Shown here one piece after another: positions 38,301-52,300 of a stretch of DNA of 64,000 nucleotides; positions within the stretch are counted from its first letter, which is position 1; each line of letters begins with the position of its first letter. Position numbers and translations under genes: made by a program. The stretch spans positions 1,762,001-1,826,000 of the forward strand of contig OX359199.1 in NCBI GenBank assembly GCA_947172415.1, read 5' to 3'. Under the pieces are notes generated by a model. The model did not search any database. It worked only from the letters and a program-made list of their open reading frames with translations, and was not told where the DNA came from. Source of the stretch: Chondrosia reniformis. Taxonomy: Eukaryota; Porifera; Demospongiae; Chondrillida; Chondrillidae.

Positions 38301-39419
38301 GCATCCTCAATCGTTAAGATTAAGAATATATATATTAAAGCCCAATAATGTGGCCAAGTAGTTTGATGTGTCTGGAATAACTAGTTATATATAATGCCAG
38401 TGCTACGGGTATGACAAATTTGTGCTTCACAAGCCTAACAGGGTCTATCAGTTCTTCTCTTTTTTCTGAATATTGGAATAATAAAATTCTACTGTTAATT
38501 TAGTAAAAAGTATGTTTGGTAAATAGTCAGGTTTGGAAGTCCTAAAGTATCCATTAGATGACATATTGAGGTAGTCATTTTGGGAGATCACTATAAAAAT
38601 GATCCATGCTTTGAAAAGGTATCTGCTATTAAGTGACCAATACGCACTGGGCTCGTGGAACCCATCCACCATGCTGGTGTCACTCACCAACTGCATGATG
38701 CCAGCGAGTAGGTGAACTGTGTAAACATTACAAATGGAGAACCTTTGCAGATATGTCAGATGTGTGAAAAGTAAAGACACAAAAACAAAAGATAAAGACT
38801 TACTCCACATTTGCTATGTAATCCAAAAGCTTTGGAGTCACTTGAGAAGCGTCTGGCTTTGTTATCTGTGAATGTACATGTATATTCTATAATAATGAGT
38901 ATACACATGTGTTGACATATAACTCATTATTCAAATCTTTACATAGGATGAAAGGGGGAAGTGGAATCTCTGGCACAGACAACAAAGAAGTTACCATTAC
39001 GTATACAAGGTTCATTGTTTGGCAAGAAAGTGTTGTATCAAATGTTGTTGGCCTATATTAGGTATATACTAAACATCTACTAGAATATAAAAGACTAACT
39101 CTTTGAATGACAAGTTCTGCCATTAAACTGTTCGCAGCAGTGCCAAGGTTGATGATACCCTGAGGGCAAAGGTCAAGTTGTAGATTGTGTAAACTGGAAG
39201 CATTATAATATTAGTGTACTTTTATATAACCTCTGGATTTTCTTTGGAGTATTCATTCGAGCTTGCTTTCAATGTCCACTCAACCATGGGTGAAGGAGGT
39301 TTAGCGATGTAGCTCTCCGCCCTTGTGGAAAGTACGGACATGTTGCACGGGGTCCGTACACAGTATAAGAACGTTTGTAATGACGTCACGATTATTACGA
39401 AATTTCGGCCATCGGCCAT
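32364..39419 (-). CDS. ACCS: PLP-dependent ACC-synthase-like aminotransferase (15 exons, 444 aa)
   Basis: Fold-type I PLP enzyme closest in motif pattern to animal ACCS (1-aminocyclopropane-1-carboxylate synthase homologues) and class I aminotransferases. The substrate cannot be read from sequence, and animal ACCS proteins are not established ethylene-precursor makers. Exons: 39419-39231, 39159-39100, 38865-38804, 38180-38111, 37567-37501, 37410-37313, 36873-36805, 36156-36056, 35878-35789, 35257-35215, 34871-34761, 34590-34560, 33377-33235, 32660-32507, 32410-32364. Seen: GIINLGTAANSL near the N-terminus, NPHNPMG (216-222), ISDEIY with PLP-pairing Asp247, GFSKDFG with Schiff-base Lys283, EEGWFRIVF with carboxylate-binding Arg417. 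Start chosen at AAAATGG (39419); ATG 39341 is an alternative, and a CRE-like TGACGTCA at 39381-39388 lies between them. Exon 13 begins inside a 43-bp tandem repeat and ends at a GC donor. Complete and apparently functional. Confidence 0.9.
32855..33040. repeat. Dispersed family-1 repeat copy, diverged
   Basis: GGTCACTGATGAAGGCGGCA and AAACAGCTGTCTGGCCC mark this opposite-orientation copy in a PLP-gene intron. Confidence 0.5.
33358..34217. repeat. Perfect 43-bp x 20 tandem repeat over a PLP-gene splice acceptor
   Basis: Exactly 20 copies of one 43-bp unit without a visible mismatch (860 bp). On the minus strand each unit reads: ATCTAACTAC (branch-point-like), TATTTACTATAG (acceptor), then AATGGCTGGATGATACATTC, the first 20 nt of PLP-gene exon 13. 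Only the copy at 33358-33400 runs on into the true exon. No GT occurs within a unit on that strand, so units carry no donor. Confidence 0.97.
34222..34452. mobile_element. Family-4 MITE copy
   Basis: Ends carry CTTTGAGATGGTTCATCTTT and, inverted, ACTCAAAAGACTAGAGATAG; an internal GGGATCTTCTTCAACATCTG segment is tandemly repeated about three times. Relatives at 42650, 50976 and 53762. It directly abuts the 43-bp array. Confidence 0.6.
35600..35700. repeat. Three short direct repeats
   Basis: ATGAACATCRGACAAAGGCAG occurs three times in a PLP-gene intron with unequal spacers. Confidence 0.6.
37031..37145 (-). repeat. tRNA-derived SINE-like copy with A and B boxes
   Basis: On the minus strand TAGCTCAGTGGCAGAGC is followed by CCTGGGTTTGGTTCTCAGC, as in the copy at 14634. 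In a PLP-gene intron. Confidence 0.6.
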
Positions 39420-39749
39420 TTTGGTGCACAACCGTTATATATACGCGTAAAAATGGAGAATCCGACGAAGCTGTCAAATTACGGGGAAAATCTAGCCATT
39501 GAGACAAAAGCACGCAACCTAGACAAGCAGCTGAGAATAATTGGCCTGTGATGCAAGCAGGGTCCACCGCGCGAATATTTGAATATAATATCTGTAGCGT
39601 TTCTGACACGAAATAATTATTATATTAAAATAAACAAAGTAAAGCAATTGTAGATAAACTGAAAGATATATAATTTTAAAGTCCTATACTTTACTACATA
39701 TAATACAGAAAATCACACTTGTGTAGTTGGTATGGTGTGTGTGCATGTG
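39420..39749. promoter_or_regulatory. Intergenic region: 3' flank of alpha C, promoter of PLP gene
   Basis: 330 bp between two same-strand genes, more CpG-rich than its surroundings. ACCAAAATGG gives a good start context for the PLP gene. No other gene is supported; long frames here are accidental. Confidence 0.4.
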
Positions 39750-42700
39750 CTAGTTTCCTTCTTGAGGTTTTGTTGGCTCTCCATTTCCAGCTCCTCCATT
39801 TGTAGTATCAGGTGCCCCTCCTCCGTTCCCAGGTGCTCCTTCATCCAGTTGTTCCCTCTCTTCCTCAGTCTTCCATTTTTGCTTACGCTTGAAAAATCCA
39901 CACTGCATGATAAAATCACAATTTATTCATTTGTCCATCAACAAAATAACAAAAGCATGTATTACAATAGCAGGAAAAAAACGTATTATAATTGTAGGTA
40001 AAAACATGTATTATAATTGCAGGTGAAAGCATGTGTGTTCATTATAGTTTACTTACCGCCCAGAGAATGATGATGATTATGACAATTAAGATCAAGGCGC
40101 ACACAATGGGCACAATGATTATCCAAACCTCAATTGGTCTGGGTGGTGGCTGCGTAACATCATTATTCAGCAGTAGGCTAGTCTACAGTTGTGGAGCAAA
40201 ACACCAGTAACAACCTAAGTCAGCAGATGGCAACTAAACTTAGAAATATTAGAAAGACGGCTGCATTATAGAAAACCATAATACAAGCCCATTATATATA
40301 CAGTTTTTGGGACTTTAAGAGCTGCCATAATTCAGAGTTGGCCGCTTATGCACACAATTGTGGAACAAAACACCAGTAACAACCTAAGTCACTAGTGGAG
40401 CATACATACGTATACATTAATACAGTGAAACGTGTCGATAAAAAAGCAGTCGGCATATGGTTAACTAAACTCAGCAATATTAGAGAGGGGACTGTAATTC
40501 AGAGGCCACTTCCAAAGTATTCAGTTGATCACTTATGGGGTTTACTGTACTAAACTGTAAGACGTTCAGCCCCACTTCAGCAGTGTGTTATACGTAGATG
40601 TTGGGAGGAAGAACTTTAGCCTAATTTCATTTCCAAGACTGATACTATTGAACTCACAGTAGCTGCATTGTTTGATGGCGTCTGCTCTTGAGTGCTATCC
40701 TCCACTTCATATCTTGCAGTAAATGTTAACATTTGGTGCTTGGAAGTCGACTGCATAAAAAGAACATTAAATATACATTAGTCTAACATTAAAGTAACAT
40801 AGTGAAAAATGGTGTATGAGATTATTCATTAGTCTACTGTAAGTAAGGTTGTCATAAGATTTCAGTGTGTACCCCAAAATAGACATCGTCTATTCTTCCA
40901 GTAATTGTAACCTGTCCACTAGTCTTTTCCTTCAAATTATTAATTTCACATGTTATTCTTGCACATCCAGGTGATATGTCTCCACTGCTGCATGTCTAAA
41001 ACAATACATAAAATATAATAGCACAAGACTATATACAGTACATAGCACAGAGGTGGGTAAGAAGATTGATAAAGATTGATTAATAAATTAATTTACTTAG
41101 TTGACCAGTGTACATGCAATAGATACATATGTAGTAAGCTTACATGATCAAAGGTATCGCCAGATCCTTCATCACATGTGCCCTCAATGGGGGGAAGCGT
41201 AAATGTTTTTACTGTAGTTGTTGCATTTGTAGCAGAAGCTGTTTCATTTTGTCCCTCTCCTTGAACAGTACTTACAGGATCAACTATCATATAAGTATTC
41301 AAGGCATTAGACGGTACTACTTGACAACTAGCAGGCTACAGAGAACAAGAGATAATTAAGTTCAAAAATATGTACTTAGGAACTACATACTATTACTGTA
41401 CATTGAATGGTGGATCAGCAGGTGAAAGAGGAGTTGAAATGAATATAAAATATATGACAAAAACAATTGAGTTCACATACAAATGGCTGCCTAATCAGAA
41501 GATGGTAACTTTTTCTGAATTTTAAGAAGTACAACAGTTCTAAAGAAAGGCAATCTTACCATATTATGAAGCTTAGTTTGTTGGTAAATAATTAAGAAAA
41601 ATGTTATTTTCAATTTTCACTATACTTTCACGTGATACATACGTACGTATATACATCTATACCAATTCATATATGTATCTACGTACGTATGTATACAGTA
41701 CGTGTTAACCTAAAACAAAATTGCCAGAAGCAGTTGTGGTAGAATAGTCAGACAACATTCAACACTTGAAGCAAGTAACGCTCACTGATATTGTGTAAAT
41801 GTAAAACAGGAACTGGTTGTCCGCATTGCAGGGGTTTCTCCAAGGGACATCAATTGTCAGCTGCCCTGCACTGACAGTGGAAGGTCCACGATTTGTTACA
41901 GTAAAGTTAACCTGCAGGAACCTTCCTATATCATTCAGTCCTATATTAGTACCACGTTGGGGACCTCTCGTAATTCTCAGCTGGTCGTTGGATATTGAGC
42001 TACACACATAATAAGTATATGTACTGTATATATGTACGTATACTCATGTTCATTTACAAGTAATCTAAAACACCATTTTCATTTTATACTATATCTATTC
42101 TACAGTAATAGGCCTATAGGGATGTGGAGTCTTCTCTTTCTTCTTTTTCACCACTGGGCCAGACAGCTGTTTATGGGAATTACACTCTTCTACACTGTAT
42201 TCTATCAATTACACTCTTCATCAGTAATCAGTGAAGTCTTCAGTACACATTAGGTACATACAGTATGTATGTTATGTGCTATCCAAGTATAACATTTCAG
42301 ATAACTCACGCAGTCAATACAGCATCAAATTTAGATTGTATGAAAACAACATATTCCACTTCGTTGTTAGCAGTAATCATATCATTGCCATTGCTGGAAT
42401 AATGAAAAGATATTATTTTAAAATTACCAAACGAACAAACCTTAAACTAGAGAATGCAATTTTGGATGGTCATGTCAAATAGTTTTAATGCATAACTGTA
42501 GCTTACAAACTAGCAGATGATTTCACTGTAATGTTTCCTTCATTTCCTGTGAGACTGTTACGACGTATTACAAATCGCAATTTAATTGGAATCTACACAT
42601 GAAAATATGAGTGATGGAGCCGAAATACAACATGACATACGTAAATATTATCTTTGAGATGGTTCATCTTTTAGACTTTTAAATGTCTAAAGATGTAGTT

Positions 42701-45700
42701 GGCTCTTTTAGGATTCGGCCCTGGGTCTTCTTCAGCGACCGATGACCCCTATAAACCCAGGGTCAATCCAGCAAAACCACTGTCCCGTTCCTGTACAGTC
42801 GAAAGGAAGTGAGAGGCTGATGGAGAATGGGCAGTTTTTGATTGGTTGAAATATCTGAATCCTAAAAGAACCAATCAAATCTCTAGACACTCAAAAGACT
42901 GAAAGATGAACCATTCCAAGTGTAAATAATGTTCATTTGTATTCCAGACATTCATCTACTTACATTACTGCCACTTTCCAAGGCACTTGAAACATGGCAA
43001 ATAGTCCCACTGGCTTCTGATTCACAAGTAAAAGCTGCATCATTCTCAATACGGGAGAATATGAGACTGGTTGGATGTTCAATGCGGTACTGCACACTGT
43101 AAGCTGTGTCAGGGCCATTATTTGTGAGGTTCGTGGAGAAAATCAAGTCACTTACAACACCAATTAAAATTTCTCTGCCATCATGATCTGAGCCAGTCCC
43201 AGTTCTGCATAGGTGAAGACACATATGTACGTATATATCCTATAAATAAAGTTTATACACACATGTACGTAGCTACTTCAAGGTACGTACGTATATATGC
43301 TGGATAGATAATGTCAGCACATGGGTTCCTTCAATGATACATTAAGCATATAGAAACATTATACACTGCAAGCATTACCTGAATGTAACAGGTTCGTCTG
43401 ATAGAGCTAGGTCAGCCTGACACACTTCAGTGGTGCACTCGGCAGCACCAACAACCTGCGGTATACACAAAAAGAAAACTATAACTTTAAATATTAATAG
43501 AGCAACCTATAATACACATTTTGTATTAAAGACATTTCTAGAAGCGCTTGCAAAGTAATCTGATGAAATCAGACCTATTTCTTGCACAATAACCATCCCA
43601 GAAAGAGACTAAAAACTTGGGCTGGCTGCTGATACATATGAGAGTTTAAGTCAATCAATATTTAGTCAAGGGCATATAGATTTAGCATAGATCTAATGGA
43701 AAAGTAACAATCTTCACTCAGTTTCTCAGTTTAAATGCAGGGTTGATCAGGAATGCCCCTCTGTAAGGAACCTAGTCCTACATTGTCCGACCTTTTCTGG
43801 AACAATACTTGTGCAATAAAAGGGTGAATTTTGTCACACTATTTGCAAAGAGGTCACATGATTACAGTTCTAATCACAAAGACTATACGTACCTGGGCTT
43901 CATATGATCGAGCCTCAGAGAAGATCCTCTCCTGAGTGAGGTCATCAAGGTTATCGTCCCCGTTACCGGGAATTGGATTCATAAAGTCCTCTAACGACAC
44001 TTCTAGAGTAGGCCTAAGGGGAACGTCCTGCAGCTCTTCTGGGGATTCACTCTATTCCAAGTATAGGATGGATACAGACTAAAGAGCCGAGTACATGGTA
44101 TTTATATGTACTCAGCACACACTCAGCAGACATATAGGGACACTACATCATCTGTATCTCAATTTGATTAACTAAACTTTAAATTGCATCAACGTTTTCC
44201 TATTACAGAGTGTCAATTCATACTACATACATAGACTGAATAATGGCTTAACTAAGGTTATCTTTGGAAAGATGATCCTTTCCAAAGATAAGTTCGACGC
44301 AGTTAGAAGAAATCCTTATTCTATTAACTAAGGTTCCCATTGAAATGCAATACAGCTCCCATTAAGTACATGCATACATACAACTACTTATACATTGGTT
44401 AAACAGTACTATCTATCCATGCTAGAAAAATGTTAAGCTACCTCACAAAGGTACATACATATGCTTAAAAAAGACACTGCATCAATTAAAAATGACTTCG
44501 TTTTGTTGCACAAAAGAAATGTATACCACAGTATCTACGTAAGTAAGTACGTACATATGTATTTATGTATATGTATAAAGAACCTAGCCACGCAGAATTT
44601 CTCCACATTCATATGTATTTATTCAGCAATAATTGCACATCCACATATGCTTTGTGTGTACAGGCTCCAAGGCCTCTCAACTCACTGTAATGTAAATAAT
44701 TTCTGTGGAACATTCGGGAGCTTCATTAACAATTCTACTGGTTGATCCACTTAATGTACTACTCATGCTACTTGCAAACATGGCTCTGGCCTGAAGTCCG
44801 CTCTGTCTTCTATCAGCATTAAGGGTAAAACTGACGTCTACAACGTTAAGATAGAGAACATGAAAAGCTTATATTTGAAAGGTTCATTATTCCATCTGCT
44901 CTTTGAGCACCTAAGGACACTATGTTTGGTTTCAACTACTTGTTTTTGGATGTGTTTGATACTGGGGCCTTCTTTAGCGATGCAGAGAGAAGCTGAAACA
45001 AAACTGCTACAGTGCACTGCACCTTTAGATACTCAAAAGAGATCAAAAGATGAACCCTTTTCACTTTAATTAGAAAAACCTTATCATATCAGCACAAAGT
45101 GCTACAATTATCTAAAATGAGCCTAGTAAAGATGTTGATAGATATTAGCAGTGTTTTGATTCCTTTGGTTTCTGGTTATATAGCTGCTGAAGTAGGGATG
45201 GCTGTAAAGTAATATGGTTGAATTCAGACACTTGCATGTTTGTACGTACGTACATGCTTTAGGTTAAGACACTATATCAAAGTAAACTAGGTTCACGTAG
45301 GTAATCAAATTTAGTTTCAACCCTTTTTAAGATTTGCATTTGTCTAAAAGGGTTGCCATTGCCCTACTTTATTTTCATTTTCAAACGGTTTAAACTTTAT
45401 ATACATATATATGTGTTAAAATAAATGTACAAAATGTGTTAGTTGGAAAATTTTATTATTGAGAGTAAAATGTTTTAAAATGAAATGTTATATTTAACTT
45501 ACTGATTGCCTGATTTACTTGAAACCCTTTGCCAGTTACTTCAATACAATATGTTACATTGAAACTTGGAGAAAAAAAAAACAACAAAATGTAAAAGTGA
45601 GGTACATATATTCAGTTTTAACACTACAGAGTATGAAAGACTCTTATACAAAAATACTGTATATACGTAGTACCATGAAGAAAAGGGAGATAAATGATAT

Positions 45701-46304
45701 ACCTCAACAGTGAGCCGAGTATGTAACTACCCAAAAGTCTTTAATTAGGTAGTGCACAACTGTGTTTGCTTACCAGTTGTTGGCAGAGCTATCTAAACTA
45801 CATAACTTTGTTGCACTGATAACTACAGAACTTTCTGAGGGAACGATAGAACCAATAATCTTGACTGGAGTTCTGGATCTATAGAGAAATGTGCATATGT
45901 ATATGTCATATACGTATATATATATATTTACATACGTATGTAACATACGTACCTATAGAGTAGATGTTGCAGATCTTTATATCTTAATATGTACAAGAAC
46001 ATATGTACGTATGCATAGTAGTGAAGATGTACGTATTTTGTATTTATGTTTGAAGCAATTTGTGAACGGTCATAGAAGAAGATTATACATATTTCAGTGA
46101 AATGGTAATTTTATTGGATGGTCACCATCTCACTTTTGTAATAGTTTTCAACATATAAAATCTTTAGTGCAGTGCAGTAATGAGTCCGATTAATATGTAA
46201 CTTTGCAGTTTTTGGTTGGGAGGCATCTTGCTTAGTAAGTACTGTCTGTAGCTTACATCTCTCTTGAGGGCGCGTATTATTAGATTTTCACTGTAAGTGC
46301 GTAC

Positions 46305-46335
<31 letters not shown>

Positions 46336-49300
46336 TGTATGTATGTATGTATGTATGTATGTATGTATGTATGTATGTATGTATGTATGTATGTATGTAT
46401 GTACGTACGTCTACACAAACCTCATGATAAAAACCTTTCTTGAACCAAAGGCACCGATAACCAAGTCTATTAGAAAAGATACATGTACAATTAAGTAACC
46501 AAGTATAATTACGTATGTATAAATATTATACATGTTAGATATACCGAATGAATAGTTGATATTTTATGTAAGTACGTGTATGTCATTCTAAATACCATTG
46601 TAAGTGTTTCCATCGATATCAGTGGATCCAGACAAGTAAGCTCCAAAGGACGTCAAATTTGCCAGTTTGTCACTCAAAAGATTCAGATTACTGCCAACAA
46701 TTGTCTGGGATGGTTGTCGTGTCATACCTTGGATGGATCCACGGTATATATATACAGTACCAGACACCAGGGGATCATTCCCAAATGGAGCACTTATGGC
46801 AACATCTATGTACAATGGGACAGTCAATATATTATTATGATGAAGATTTACAGGTTGAAACATCCTTATAAGTGTTGCTGATACATGCATACGTGGGTAT
46901 ATACTCACAGTATCATAAAATCAGATATATACACATTAAATACAAGTACTGTACTAGTATATATAATAAGTATTGTTAGAGTAATACCTGGGTATCCGTC
47001 GTTGTCCAGATCACCAAGAGGAGCAATAGCGTGCCCAAATCGTCCATATGATATAGTACCTTCAAGCAGAAAATGTCCGTTGTTTCCAACAAACCCATTA
47101 CCTGGGGGCTGCAGTGATATAAGATACTATATACAGCATATCCATACAGAATAAGACATGTACTACAGAAGCAAACTCTGCTGAGGATACCCCTGTAATT
47201 AGGAGATTTTCTTTGATCTAAGGATGACTTAACTCTAAGTTTCACGGTACAATATGTACGTACCTACGTAAGTATCCCTAGTTTCTAATAACATGAATTA
47301 TCTAATGTCTAATACACCATTTTCCTACATGCTATGCCTACTCTGTAATAAATTAAAAAGCCTATAGGGAACTAAACCTAGTGCTTTGGATGAGGATACA
47401 GGAATCTTCTAGCTCTTTATTCTTCTGCTCCAATGGGCCAGACAGCTGTTTCTGGGAATTCTATGTACCCTTCACTAGTGACATTTTGATCTTTTGTGAA
47501 TCCTTGGCTCTCTATGCTAAAACTAGGGGTCTTATATAAAAACAAAATTTTGGCACCAAAGAGTTGAATGAAGTGTTACCTTGCAGTACGTACACAACAT
47601 ATTGCTAACTATCAGTAAATACTTAATAATAGCACTGGGGAAATTAAATTTGATCATAGGATACACTATACAGCTTCCACATTAAACAGCAAAAATGCAC
47701 ATCATCTATATATAGTAGCGTACCACAGCTTGATTTTCATAGACATATACTGCACCGATTTCTGGGGCACCAGAGGATTTGAAGTAGAGTGGGGCTCCAA
47801 CTACTATATCATCATATCTAAAGATTGAACGAGGCACACACTACTCATTTCAAATGTTTTGACCATATTGTCCAGTAATTAGTTGGAACCATATACGTAT
47901 GTTTGTACCTTCAATCAATTAAGAAACACTAGACAACAGTTGCCATGGTGATGACATCATACTATGCATGTTTTACATATATGTATGAAAACATTACTTC
48001 AACTCTCCTTATTTAGCAAGCATACTTAAGGTTACATGTATAACCTACCCATCACTGTCAAAGTCAATTGCAGCCACTGAATATCCAAAGTAAGATCCAA
48101 TCTAAATTGAGGTAGTGCATGTTTTACTAAATGAACCAAGGACATGTGTACGGAAGGACAAAGGTGAAACAGTTGAACACACTTTGTAGGGAATTAATAC
48201 GTAGTTGATCATGTCATTTCAAAGGGTGTTTGAAGTAAGCTTACCCTTGTCCCAGTGAGGGTAAAGCTGGAAAGTATTCCTTCCAGGTATCTTTCATTTG
48301 AATTCCTTCTGATATCTCTATTAAGTACAAAAACTTGGCCAAAATAGTTCTCTGCTCTGGGTGCTCCCATGATCCATTCTGTATGTAATACAATACAGTA
48401 AAACATGCAAAACATGCACTTAATACATTTATAAAAGAATTTTACAAGCTTGCTTACAAGCTTGCTTACAGGCTAAATAACTGCTCCAAGTAAATGTAAA
48501 TAATAAAGTTAAAAAGGTTTAATCGGTATGGCGTACATTATTCTAGCCTATACTTAACACTACATGTGTTTGCAATCCAAAAGAATAAATGTTGCCATAC
48601 GTAATAGTTATACATGCCACCCCTTGGCTTTTCAGTGTCTACTGAGTTATCGGTGGGATATCACATCGTATAACTATAATAAGAGGCCAAAGTGCCACTT
48701 ATTATAGTTATATAACATTTGTGGAATATAATTTGCCTTGGTTGCCCCAGCAACAGAGTGTATAAACATATATTTAATGGCCTACTGGCCCCATTTGTAA
48801 TTACAGCCTACCTTCAATACTAGGTCTAGTGATGTGAGCTTCTCTGACACTCATTCCAGAATATCCAAATGATTGAAACAAGGTATTCCTAGTGATAGGG
48901 TTTCTGACGTTTAGGGCCTCATAAATAATAGCCCCACCCTGCCACAAGTAAGCACCCGGGGCTCCAATCGCTAAGTCTCCATCGCCCTGTATTCAAAATA
49001 AAATCTACTTTGTGAGGGGGTAAAGAGATTAAGTATGGAACTACATATTCGAAGCTGTTTACAACCAAAATGTTTATAACATGTACAATCTCAACTTAAT
49101 TGCATCACCAGCTATCGTAATGTCAATTAACTGGCTCGAGGATAATTTGAAAAAAACCCAGAAATTATGTTGAAACTTAAAAAAGCATGCTTGAAAATGC
49201 ACTAATAAGGAAAGTCAAATTGCATGACATATTACCCTATTTTATTTTGTATATACTAAAATACAGTGGAACTTCAATTTTATGAACTAATTGGGGATTG

Positions 49301-52300
49301 ACGTTGCCATAAAATCAAATTGTTCATATAATCAAACAATGTAAGAATAGATACACAGACATATGGGTAAACCATAAAAAAGGTATCATCTAGAGTGGTA
49401 TCTTTTGCAGATTTCATAGTGAACCGCTTAGTTAAACTATTACAGCCGTCTACTTTCAAAGCAAACTGTTTCAATTCTCTAACTCCTCTAGCCATTTATT
49501 CGCAAATATTCAGTTTTTCCGTAAGTGTCATCACCATTTGCTTCCTTTTAGCAGTAGCCATTTTGGTATTATGCAATACTAAAAACGTTTGGATAACTGA
49601 CGGTTCGGTTAATCGACGTTCGGATAATCGACGTTCCACTGTATGAAAGTTGTACACAGTTTTGTTGCTGAGGCTCATTAAAATCTCTAGACAATCATTA
49701 TAATCATAACAAACAATCCTTATCATTTCATTTTACATATGTAGCTTGTGGGTAAAAAAAGTGTCTCATATATTGTATAATCACACCTTAACTCATACAA
49801 GTCACCTATGTAATTCTGCAATTAGAGCACAAAATGGCTGGTTAATATAATCTCTTTATAAGTCTCATTATCAGTAATTCTTACCAAAAATGAAATGTCT
49901 GTTCCCGCTGAGCAGTAACCAGTTCCACCAGATGATTGGTCATTGGCAATAACTTGATTGAATGTGGTTCCTTGTCCTGCATTAAATAAAAGTAATGACA
50001 AAGGTTAATCACTAGAAATACATATACATAATACAATTGAGGATCTGTTACGTTGGAGGTACATGAGTGGAGCAGTCAATAGCTGTTGAGTGTAATTGTC
50101 GCTGCTTGAATAGACTGTTCAGAATGTCCTTGATGGTTCTCCTCTGTGACCAGTTCACTCACACATATCTGGTTAAGCCATTCTATACAAGTCTTTCACA
50201 AACATCGTTGTAGAAGGGGGACCATCAAATTAATAGATTTATGAAAAAATGTGTATTGTGGTGTTACATGTATAAACATTAACACATATATACTATACGT
50301 CAGGCCCGTCGGAAGCATTTTAGAAGTGCTACGGCCATAGAAAATTTTTTGTGAATGCACACAATTTTAAGGATTTTTACCTTTATGATTCAGTCATGTT
50401 TTGATGACGTCATTCACAACATGGCCGACTAGTACAGGACACTTTGAATTAGCAATAGTTGTTTTTCAGACTTCTAAAAGCTGAAATAATTTTAAGCAAG
50501 GAGTTCAAAAAGTGACGAGGCCTAGGCTGCATCAGCCGCAGTGGTTCCGACGGCCTTGTACGTACATACACATGATCCTCAGTTGGGCATGCAGCTAATT
50601 AGAAGTACAATATCTATTCTTTTGTGCAGAGTTGCACACTTCACTATGTACATTTCATAGATGTACTCTCATATATATATATACTGCTTATATCTGGTGC
50701 ATGTTTAATGTATGCCATGGTAGCAACTACACAGTGATGAGTGTCTTGTGAGAGCATACTGGGAGAACAGGGCAGAAATTCGTCAAAATTATTCAAGCTC
50801 CGGTCTGTTGCAATGTAACACAGTCCCTGGACGTATCTATTGCTACCATTGTCTCCACCTCTAAATTTCCATTTATGAGCACACACCTGCAAGTCAAACC
50901 ATTAGAGGGTGATTAATACGGAAGCTTTGCTATTGACTACTAGCAGTGAAATATGAAAACAATGCAACAGATGATTTCTCCTAACTGCACCTAACTTGTC
51001 TTTGAGATGGTTTATCTTTGATCTTTTGAGCATCTAGAGGCACAGTTTGTGTTCTTGAGAGTGACCCTGGTGTTCTCAGTCGATAAAGAAGACTCCCCAG
51101 GGTAGAAATACCTGACTCCCAAGAAATAAACTACATCTCTAGATGCTCAAAAGACTAAAGATGAACCATCTCAAAGATAAACAACGCTATAAGCACTGTT
51201 ATTCCGTACATACATACAGATAAGCAAATGTTCCACTTACAGCAAAGTTTCCATCACGAGAGTCCATTGCGATTCCCAAGAACATTCCAGCCTTATCTTC
51301 ATCAGCTGAATTTGCTTTTAGAGAAAGCAATAAAGGAAAATAATTAAAAACTGATAAAATGCTTGGAAATGATCAAGAAATGAAACAGGTGACTTTGGAC
51401 AATATTTTGCACACATATGTAAAATACAAGAGATACAGAGAAGTATTCTTAAGGTAGTCGGGTACTCTTAAGGTAGTCGGGTACTCTTAAGGTAGTCGGG
51501 TACTCTGAAGGTAGTCGGGTACTCTTAAGGTAGTCGGGTACTCTTACTGCTATAAGAGCTACTAGTACGTAGCTGCATGTTCACACACTTTCTGATTATT
51601 AAACTGTCCAACTCACCTCCAGTGAAGTAAAGTGGATTCGTCCCTCCATTGCTTGTGAGCGGCACACACGGATCTGATCCACTGACGGGACACTCCAACA
51701 CATACCCAGTCCTATCAAGTTCGGCATTTAGTGCAGTTCCATTGGGAACACCCACTATCAACCTGTGCAACAAACAAGGGAATTAAATAAAAGGAGTTTC
51801 AGAAATGGGGCCTAGTATTGTTCAACAACCTCGCGAAAGTAGTAGAGCATTGAAAGTGTACATATATGATTGTTAGTTGAAAACAAAAATCACTTCATTG
51901 TTGATATGTGAGGTGACAATTGATAATATATTGAATAGGGCAGCCATGCTTTCTTTGGCCATCCCTACTTAGAGAGAGTATGCATGTAGGTACAACTAAG
52001 CATATAGGGAGAGATGATAATCCATAAATCCTCTAGCTACTGCTTATAATTGCTAAAATATAATATCTACCAATTCTAATTTAGTACCCCTATTAGCATT
52101 TATAACATTTCTGATCACATACTATTAATTTTCTTTAATAATTGGACTGGAATATCAAGCTCCATATTTAAACTTGTTGGGTCAACATTTTAGATTTTTG
52201 GCTTCAGTTTTCAACACAAAAATGTTAAAACTCCTCACTCCAATGAACCAGTGACCAGGGCAAATGGTACACAAAGGAAAGGAATTTTAATCTAAAATAC

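Noticed and set aside
32364..39419. Ethylene-pathway ACC synthase function
   Set aside because: Motifs support the fold and the ACCS-like family, but nothing in the sequence proves ACC synthesis in an animal.
39419..39431. PLP gene start four codons upstream of 39419
   Set aside because: That codon is TTG, not ATG; the first in-frame ATG is at 39419 in a good start context.
39301..39609. 102-codon minus-strand frame upstream of the PLP gene
   Set aside because: Overlaps PLP exon 1 in another frame and has no family features.
46164..46418. Protein of Tyr-Ile-His-Thr repeats
   Set aside because: It is only the translation of the (GTAT)n microsatellite.
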